Shown piece after piece: positions 1-5,115 of a stretch of DNA of 6,439 nt (its first letter is position 1; every line of letters starts with the position of its first letter). Both the position numbers and the translations under genes were made by a program. Below the pieces are notes generated by a model. It made no database searches. It saw nothing but the letters and a program-made list of their open reading frames with translations, and had not been told where the DNA came from. Origin of the DNA: Myxococcota bacterium (GTDB taxonomy: Bacteria; Myxococcota_A; UBA9160; PR03); NCBI GenBank assembly GCA_030066475.1, contig JASJBO010000400.1, forward strand, positions 1 through 6,439. The letters are read 5' to 3'.

Positions 1-329
1 TGGTCGAGCGCCCCGAGGCGGCGCAGATCGCCCTGCGCGCGGCCGCCACCGCCGACCCCGACGAGGAGAAGCAGGCGCGCGAGCGCTCCGAGCCCTTCGA
101 GCAGCTGATCGTGTCGGCGTTCGAGGCGGGGGTGCCCGGTGCCGATCCCACCGAAGTGATGCTGCTCACGAGCGTCGTCGCGGGAACCGTTCTCTACTAC
201 GTGGCAGGTCTGCCTACCTTCGCGGGCCCGCCGAGCCGGGATCCGCTCGCTCCGGAGCGGGTCGCGCGGCTGAAGCGGCTCGTGAGCGAAGTCGCCGCGA
301 GCGTGACGCAGGGCTGGTCGCAGGACTGA
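1..329 (+). CDS. TetR/AcrR-type transcriptional regulator, C-terminal fragment (5' end outside the window)
   Basis: The reading frame is open from base 3 to the TGA at 327-329 and gives about 108 residues; the true start lies to the left of the window. There is no DNA-binding helix-turn-helix here, which in TetR proteins is N-terminal. What remains resembles the all-helical ligand-binding and dimerisation half: an opening RPEAAQIALRAAA helix of the kind that follows the core helices in TetR proteins, a charged linker (DPDEEKQARERSEP), a hydrophobic helix (EVMLLTSVVAGTVLYYVAG), then RDPLAPERVARLKRLVSEVA, a very common TetR C-terminal ending. The likely role is a ligand-responsive repressor in the cytoplasm, with unknown ligand and targets. 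An internal GTG at 111 is not a credible start because the family-like sequence continues upstream of it. The gene converges on the kinase gene with 21 bases between them. The family call rests on pattern resemblance of the C-terminal half only. Confidence 0.72.
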   Translation, partial: VERPEAAQIALRAAATADPDEEKQARERSEPFEQLIVSAFEAGVPGADPTEVMLLTSVVAGTVLYYVAGLPTFAGPPSRDPLAPERVARLKRLVSEVAASVTQGWSQD

Positions 330-350
330 GCACGGCCCCCCCCCGGAGAC

Positions 351-3300
351 TCAGCTGGCGAGCACTTGCCTCGCCGCGCGCACGTCCGGAGTCTCGAGCT
401 CCCCGACGAACGCCGCGCAGAGCGGCGCGAGGGCCGTGCGCGCCGCCTCGGGTCGACCCGCCTGCCGCAGGAATCGTGCGAGCTCGGTCCCCGCGCGCAG
501 CTCGAGGGAGCGGATGCCGCGCTCGCTGGCAAGTGAGACGGCGAGCCCGAGGCATTGCTCTGCTTCTTCCAGCCTGCCCGACCGCGCCAACAGCCGGCCG
601 CGAATCCGGTGGAGATCCGGCTCCCAGACCTGGTCCGTCCCGACCCGCACGGCGTCCATCGCCGAGGCGATCACTGCCTCTGCCTCGTCGAGCCGACCGA
701 GCGCGAGCAGGGCTTCCGCCAGGAAGGACTCCGCGAACGGCCTGGTCGCGGCAGTTCCCCTGGCCTTCATCTCGGCCACCGCCCTGCGCAGCTCGACGAC
801 GCCGCCCTCGGGATCTCCCGCCGCCGCGAGCGAAGCTCCGACGATGGCACGAGTCCGGCCCGTGAGCATCTGGAAGTGGTGCTCGAGCGAGGTGGCGAGA
901 CCGTCACGGGCCATCGAGTGACTGGCCCCGAACTCGCCGAGTAACAGCAGCACGGCGGCTGACAGGCTCTCCGAGGCCGCTCTCATGAAGAGGGGGAGCT
1001 CCTCGAGGCGGGAAATCCAGCGATGGAGGCGGGCGCTTGCCTCTCGGAGACGACCTCCGTAGTACAGCGCCCAGGCACTGACGGGGACTCCCACGATGAA
1101 GCCCCAGAGGGAGAGCGGGTCCGAGGGGATCGCGCCATTCTCTGGCGCGATCCGGAGCAAGGCTTCGTGATGGCGGCGCGCACTGGGAAGATTGCCGCCG
1201 TCCGTGTAGCCCGAAGCGAGCTGGGAGTGGATCGCAATGGCGACCTCGCGCGGCGCGTCCAGCAGCGCCCGCTCCTGCTGCTCGGCGAGCTCGGCACGCT
1301 TCCCGCCGTCCCCCCGTTGCATGTAGAGGCGCGCCAGCTGGACGAGGACGGGCACGAGGCGAGAATCCCCTTCGTCGCCGATCAGCGTCCGAATCGTCTC
1401 GAGGTTCCGCTCGAGCTCGAAGGAGCTGTTGTCGAGGAACACGAGAGGGCCGGTCAGCGCCGTGCGCAGCCGGAGCTCCACCGCGTCGCGTGGATCGGGA
1501 GCGCCTCCCTCGGGCAACAGCGCGAGCGCTCGCTCGAGGTGGCTGCGCGCCTCGACGTACTCGGAGCGGCTCGCGGCGGCGATTCCCGCGCGCTCCCAGG
1601 CCTCGAGCGCTGCGTCGGGCACGCCGGCCCGCTCGATGTGCCGGGCCAGCAGCTCCGGGTGCCGCTCCGTCAGCGCGGGCTCGAGCTGGGCGAGCGTGAC
1701 CGCGATCGCCGCGTGTGCCTCGCGCTGCTGCGGGTCGGGCAGCGTCCCGTAGGCCGCGTCGGCGAGCAGCGCGTGGGTGAACTCGTAGGAGTCGCCGGAT
1801 CGCCCCTCGACGCGGCGCAGCACGCCGGCGCGCACGATGCGATCGAGGTCCTCCGCCAGGTCCTCGGCCTCGAGACCCCGGATCGCGGCGAGGTGGGACG
1901 CGGCGAAGCGGTGGCCGAGGCAGGCGCCGAGCTGCGCGGTCTGCTTGGCGCGGCCCAGCCGGTCGAGCTGCGCCTCGAGCAGGCCGCGCAGGCTCTCCGG
2001 GACGCCGGTGGTCCGCGCGTCCGGCGTGCCGCTCCGCGCCGCCCGCTCCACCAGCGCCTCCAGGTAGAGAGGCACGCCCTCACCGCGCTCGAGCACGCGG
2101 GCGCGGGCGGCATCGTCCAGCGGCCGATCCTCGACGAGCGCATCGACCAGCAGCGCGGCCTCGTCGGGCGCGAGACGCGGCAGCTGGATCAGGCTGTCGA
2201 CGCGCCACGGTACCGCGACGCCTGGCCGTGCCGCCCCGATCACCAGCAAGGGGCTCGAGCCCGCCTCGGCAACCAACGCGTCGATGACGTCGAGCGTGGA
2301 CGGATCGCACCACTGGAGGTCCTCGCAGACCAGCACCGCGGCCGCGCCGGTCGGGGGCCCCAGCAGGAGCTGTGCGAGCGCGCGGAGGCGAGCGGTGCGC
2401 GTCGTCGCGTCCGCCGACGCGGGAGCGATCGCCTCCTCGAGCAGTCCTCGCAGCGGCCAGAATGCGGTCGACCGGCGCTCCGGCGTTCCGCCCAGCTCGA
2501 GCCAGCGCGGGGTCGGCGCCGACAGCCGGTCGCGAAAGGCCTGGATCAGCCGCGACTTGCCGATCCCCGCCTCGCCCGTGACCAGCACCGCCTGGGAATG
2601 GCCAGCTCGCGCGCGCGCCCACAGTGCGTCCAGTTGGGCGAGCGGCCCCGCCCGGCCCACGAAGCTCGCTGCACGGAGCCGGGGAAGCGGACTGGCGGAG
2701 GGGATCGCCTTCGGCTCGAGTCGGTAGGCGAGCCCGTCCCCGTCTCCCCCGCCCCCCACATCGGCGCGCACCTCGCCGCTGGTGGCGAAGGGCTCGCGTG
2801 CCCAGCGCAGCGACGCGGGGCTCACCAGCGCCTCGCCGGCGCCGGCCGCCTCGCGCAACCGCTCCGCGGCTGCCGGCGGATCGCCGAACGCAAGCCCGCT
2901 CGACCCGTCTGTAACCCGGGCCAGCAGGACTTCGCCCGTCTCGACCCCCATCCGCAGATCGATCCCTGCCGCTCGGGCCGCCTCGACGCCCCTCGTCGCC
3001 AGATCGCGCGCCGCGCGCAGCGCCCGGTCCGAGTGGGCTTCCATCGCGGTCGGGAAGCCGAAGTAGGCGAGCACGGAGCCGTGCGAGACCGACGCGACGT
3101 GACCCTCGTGCTCGGCCACGACCTGCGTCACGAGGTCGATGATCTCGGCCGCGCGGGACGCCCGCGCCTCGGAACTCTGCCGGAGGCCGACCGCCAGCAC
3201 GCTCACCACGCGCTGCTCGGGTCGCGAGAGACCCGGACCGCGTTCTTCCACGCGCGGCTCGAGCAGCGCCGCGAAGGCGCGACCCGACTCCGGCCGATCC

Positions 3301-4244
3301 CCCGGCTCGGACGCCAGGCCCGCCACGATCGCGGCCTCGAGGTCGGCGTCCAGCTCGGGGCAGAGGCGCGACGGTGGCGGCGCCGGGCCCGCGAGCTTGC
3401 GATCGGTCAGCTCCACGGGATCCGAGCCGGCGAAGGGCGGCCGTCCCGTGGCGGCTTCGAACAGCACCGCGGCCAGCGCGTAGACGTCGCAGCGCGGGGT
3501 GATCGGGCCGTCCCCGCGCAGCTGCTCCGGCGCCATGTAGGCGGGCGTTCCGCCGACGCGCCCGTCGGTCGTCTCGTCGGCGGCGGCCGCGATGCCGAAG
3601 TCGGCGATCTTCACCCGTCCCGCGCGGTCGATCAGCACGTTCGCGGGCTTGAGATCACGGTGGACGATTCCCAGGTCGTGGGCCGCGCCCAGCCCCTCTC
3701 CCAGGGCGCGCCCGATCTCGCGCACGCGCGCGGGCGGCAGCCGGCCCGCCTGCGCCAGCAGGGTGGAGAGGTCCTTGCCGTCGACGAACTCCATCAGCAG
3801 ACAGGCCCGGCCGCCGTACTCGAATAGGTCGTAGACCTGGCAGACGGCCTCGTGCTGGATGCGGCTGACCAGGCGAGCCTCTCGCTCCAGGCGCGGCACC
3901 GAGAGACCCGACGCAGAGTGGGTGGCCTTGAGGGCGAGGGAGGTGGACGTCGTGCGGTCGTGGACGAGGTACACGTCCCCCGCGGCGCCCCGTCCCAGCC
4001 AGCCCCCCACCCGGTAGCGGCCCGCGATGAGCTCGCCGAAGGTCAGGGTCGCCGTGTCCCGCGCGCCGGAGCCCGGCGCGTCCGCCGGATCCACGCCGTG
4101 GAATCGAAGCAGGCTCTCGAGCTCCGCGCGCAGCGACGGGTCGTCTCGACAGAGCCGGTTCAGCCGCTGCACGCGCTGGACGGCGGGCAGCGAGAGCAGC
4201 TCGTCCAGCGACCGCCTCACGAGCTCGAGGCGCTCCGCCGTCAC
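351..4244 (-). CDS. Multidomain Ser/Thr protein kinase - degenerate class III cyclase - STAND (AAA) ATPase - TPR signalling protein
   Basis: This 1297-residue protein is probably a cytoplasmic signalling kinase; I see no signal peptide or credible membrane segment. Residues 1-50 are a helical leader resembling the one often found before planctomycete and myxobacterial kinases. Residues 77-330 form a Hanks-type kinase with every key motif: Gly loop GRGAAG (84-89), Lys106, probable alpha-C Glu122, HRD (195-197) with Asn202, DFG (215-217), APE (238-240) and Arg317. It is an RD kinase, so activation-loop phosphorylation (Thr225, Thr226 or Thr233) is plausible. Residues 343-480 resemble a class III cyclase domain that lacks the metal-binding aspartates. 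A glycine-rich linker (497-504) leads to a STAND/AAA_16-like ATPase: Walker A GEAGIGKS (557-564), Walker B VLVCED (637-642), then LQWCDPST. Residues 880-1297 are helical TPR-like repeats. The GTG start overlaps the sigma gene by 4 bases and has GGAAG 6 bases upstream. The substrate is inferred to be the adjacent sigma factor, plus the kinase itself. The cyclase-AAA-TPR order is a known class; the N-terminal kinase recalls TOMM-type kinase/cyclase fusions, but no TOMM genes are visible here. Confidence 0.93.
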   Translation of the reverse strand: MTAERLELVRRSLDELLSLPAVQRVQRLNRLCRDDPSLRAELESLLRFHGVDPADAPGSGARDTATLTFGELIAGRYRVGGWLGRGAAGDVYLVHDRTTSTSLALKATHSASGLSVPRLEREARLVSRIQHEAVCQVYDLFEYGGRACLLMEFVDGKDLSTLLAQAGRLPPARVREIGRALGEGLGAAHDLGIVHRDLKPANVLIDRAGRVKIADFGIAAAADETTDGRVGGTPAYMAPEQLRGDGPITPRCDVYALAAVLFEAATGRPPFAGSDPVELTDRKLAGPAPPPSRLCPELDADLEAAIVAGLASEPGDRPESGRAFAALLEPRVEERGPGLSRPEQRVVSVLAVGLRQSSEARASRAAEIIDLVTQVVAEHEGHVASVSHGSVLAYFGFPTAMEAHSDRALRAARDLATRGVEAARAAGIDLRMGVETGEVLLARVTDGSSGLAFGDPPAAAERLREAAGAGEALVSPASLRWAREPFATSGEVRADVGGGGDGDGLAYRLEPKAIPSASPLPRLRAASFVGRAGPLAQLDALWARARAGHSQAVLVTGEAGIGKSRLIQAFRDRLSAPTPRWLELGGTPERRSTAFWPLRGLLEEAIAPASADATTRTARLRALAQLLLGPPTGAAAVLVCEDLQWCDPSTLDVIDALVAEAGSSPLLVIGAARPGVAVPWRVDSLIQLPRLAPDEAALLVDALVEDRPLDDAARARVLERGEGVPLYLEALVERAARSGTPDARTTGVPESLRGLLEAQLDRLGRAKQTAQLGACLGHRFAASHLAAIRGLEAEDLAEDLDRIVRAGVLRRVEGRSGDSYEFTHALLADAAYGTLPDPQQREAHAAIAVTLAQLEPALTERHPELLARHIERAGVPDAALEAWERAGIAAASRSEYVEARSHLERALALLPEGGAPDPRDAVELRLRTALTGPLVFLDNSSFELERNLETIRTLIGDEGDSRLVPVLVQLARLYMQRGDGGKRAELAEQQERALLDAPREVAIAIHSQLASGYTDGGNLPSARRHHEALLRIAPENGAIPSDPLSLWGFIVGVPVSAWALYYGGRLREASARLHRWISRLEELPLFMRAASESLSAAVLLLLGEFGASHSMARDGLATSLEHHFQMLTGRTRAIVGASLAAAGDPEGGVVELRRAVAEMKARGTAATRPFAESFLAEALLALGRLDEAEAVIASAMDAVRVGTDQVWEPDLHRIRGRLLARSGRLEEAEQCLGLAVSLASERGIRSLELRAGTELARFLRQAGRPEAARTALAPLCAAFVGELETPDVRAARQVLAS

Positions 4245-4255
4245 GACTCGCTTCC
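4241..4255 (-). promoter_or_regulatory. Sigma/kinase GTGA overlap with GGAAG ribosome binding site
   Basis: On the minus strand the sigma gene's TGA and the kinase gene's GTG share the four bases GTGA (4244-4241). A GGAAG Shine-Dalgarno-like element (4255-4251) lies inside the sigma coding region, 6 bases before the GTG. This arrangement is typical of translational coupling or re-initiation. It fixes the kinase start at a GTG codon and argues that both genes are on one transcript at linked levels. Confidence 0.75.
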
Positions 4256-4789
4256 GGCGAGCTCTCGGTAGAGCCAGTGGACCCCGTGTTGCCAGTCGCG
4301 CCCAACCGTCCGCTCCGACACGCCGAGCGCGGTGGAGATCTCGTCCACGCGCATGCCCAGCGCGCGCATCACGACGACATGCCCCTCGCGGCTGTCCAGC
4401 TCGAAGAGCCTGCGAATCGCCCGCATGAGCGTCAGCAGCTCTTCGCGCTCTCCGGCTCCTTCCGCTTCTGGCTTCGCCAGATCATCCCGGAAGTCGATGC
4501 GAGACAGGCCGCCGCCGCGCTTCGCCTGCGCCGACCGCCGCGCGCTCTCGACCAGAATCCAGCGCATCGCCTGCGACGCCGTGTGGATGTAGTGGTCGAG
4601 GTCGTTGAACTCCAGTTTCGGCGACTGCGCCAGGCGGATGTACGCCTCGTGAACCAGGGTCGACGTGGAGAGCGTGGTCTGCGAGTAGCGGCGGAGGTGT
4701 CGCGACGCGAGCTTGCGAAGCGAGGCATAAACCTCGAGCCAGCATTCGTCGGTGGAGCGATCGGGGGCGGGGTCGTCCGGGGGGACCAT
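4241..4789 (-). CDS. ECF-type RNA polymerase sigma factor, Sig-70_X6 / Sigma70_ECF family
   Basis: This is an alternative sigma factor that would direct core RNA polymerase to a specific promoter set. Numbered from the chosen ATG at 4789 (182 residues), region 2 covers about residues 16-90. It contains YASLRKLASRHLRR, then TLVHEAYIRL and HYIHTASQAMRWILVESARR, all characteristic of the TIGR02999-like family. Region 4 covers about 115-178, with a helix-turn-helix (VDEISTALGVSERTVGRDW) ending in WLYREL. Ordinary ECF factors carry a DAED-like acidic motif before LVQE in region 2.2; here it is STST (residues 41-44). The frame also has an ATG at 4870 that would add 27 residues. I prefer 4789 because it has an AGAGGA ribosome site, gives the family's usual length, and the extra codons use A/T in the third position far more than the rest. 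The stop overlaps the kinase start (GTGA), implying coupled expression. No anti-sigma gene is present, so kinase control is the natural inference. Confidence 0.9.
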   Translation of the reverse strand: MVPPDDPAPDRSTDECWLEVYASLRKLASRHLRRYSQTTLSTSTLVHEAYIRLAQSPKLEFNDLDHYIHTASQAMRWILVESARRSAQAKRGGGLSRIDFRDDLAKPEAEGAGEREELLTLMRAIRRLFELDSREGHVVVMRALGMRVDEISTALGVSERTVGRDWQHGVHWLYRELAGSES

Positions 4790-4793
4790 CGCA

Positions 4794-4799
4794 TCCTCT
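4794..4799 (-). promoter_or_regulatory. Ribosome binding site that decides the sigma factor start (AGAGGA)
   Basis: Read on the minus strand, AGAGGA lies 4 bases before the ATG at 4789-4787. The alternative ATG at 4870-4868 is preceded by GCGGGCAGCGTCT, which has no good Shine-Dalgarno match. The spacing of 4 is slightly short but usable. This site is the main reason for choosing the shorter sigma protein. Confidence 0.6.
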
Positions 4800-4980
4800 G
4801 GCTCAAGATCGATGTGGGCGAAGCCACATTTCCGCAGAAAACTCCGATCGCGTGGCTCCCGATCAAGCATAGACGCTGCCCGCTAGAGAGAAACACCCAG
4901 GCGAAGTCGTACATCCGCATGTGTGTATTTCCCAGCGCATCGAACGTTCGTCGCGAGGCGACTTCTCGACGTCACGTTCT

Positions 4981-5011
4981 TGTGAGAAGGGAAGCGGAGT
5001 TCCGATCCGCC
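4981..5011 (-). terminator. Weak terminator-like hairpin downstream of the oxygenase gene
   Basis: On the minus strand, GCGGA (5010-5006) and TCCGC (4998-4994) can form a 5-base-pair stem, extendable by one G-T wobble, around a 7-base loop. It is followed by the pyrimidine-rich TTCCCTTCTC. It lies about 105 bases after the oxygenase stop and about 200 bases before the sigma start, so it could separate the two transcription units. The stem is short and the tail is not a real T tract, so this is only a candidate. Confidence 0.22.
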
Positions 5012-5115
5012 AAGGTGCACGATGTCCTGGACAGCTTGCCCACGCACGCGCGGCGATGCGGCCCGGCTCGACGCCCGGGTGGAGGTCTCGAGCGTGCGCC
5101 CTGCTGAGTCTCCCT

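Larger units (their letters stand above)
4790..5115. other. 326-base intergenic region: leader/promoter region of the sigma-kinase operon and 3' flank of the oxygenase gene
   Basis: I find no credible gene here. The long open frames crossing it are continuations of shadow frames from the neighbouring GC-rich genes. Its left half (about 4790-5000) is visibly richer in A and T than the genes around it, as expected for a regulatory region. Because all three minus-strand genes point the same way, the promoter of the sigma-kinase operon should lie here. I could not identify a convincing -35/-10 pair of the housekeeping type: TATGCT on the minus strand (near 4867-4872) is a weak -10 candidate without a matching -35. 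Nor did I find an ECF-type GGAAC...CGTC pair at proper spacing. The stretch 4941-5010 holds a run of short inverted repeats, including a perfect 10-base palindrome CGAACGTTCG at 4941-4950. Confidence 0.6.

Noticed and set aside
326..354. Inverted repeat CTGAG/CTCAG around the 21-base gap between the two convergent genes, as a bidirectional terminator.
   Set aside because: Only 5 base pairs, no T tract on either side, and much of the symmetry comes from two opposed TGA stop codons. The gap also contains a run of nine C (336-344), which is not a terminator element.
1052..1112. Hydrophobic stretch of the kinase protein around residues 1045-1064 as a transmembrane helix.
   Set aside because: It lies within the helical TPR-like region, is interrupted by Pro and Trp/Tyr, and matches the hydrophobic repeat helices common in AAA-TPR signalling proteins. 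No second segment or signal peptide is present.
2740..2758. C-rich tract near the middle of the kinase gene as a possible frameshift site.
   Set aside because: It encodes a Gly/Asp linker between the cyclase-like and ATPase domains. The frame is intact on both sides and all domains are in one reading frame.
1023..3827. A 934-codon open frame on the plus strand, antisense to the kinase gene.
   Set aside because: It is in codon register with the real gene, where antisense stops require TTA, CTA or TCA codons in the sense gene, which are rare in such GC-rich coding sequence. The product is Arg/Ala/Gly/Glu-rich with no recognisable domain, whereas the minus frame carries full kinase and ATPase motifs.
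351..4244. A TOMM (thiazole/oxazole-modified peptide) gene cluster, because kinase/cyclase fusions are known beside some.
   Set aside because: No precursor peptide, YcaO cyclodehydratase or dehydrogenase gene is present in the window, and the neighbour is a sigma factor.
4941..4950. CGAACGTTCG as a Gram-positive-type LexA (SOS) box.
   Set aside because: That box is CGAAC-N4-GTTCG. Here the two half-sites abut with no 4-base spacer, and the flanking genes are not SOS genes.
4277..5107. A 276-codon plus-strand open frame across the sigma gene and the gap.
   Set aside because: It is antisense to the well-supported sigma factor and its product has no family resemblance. It is explained by GC-rich composition.
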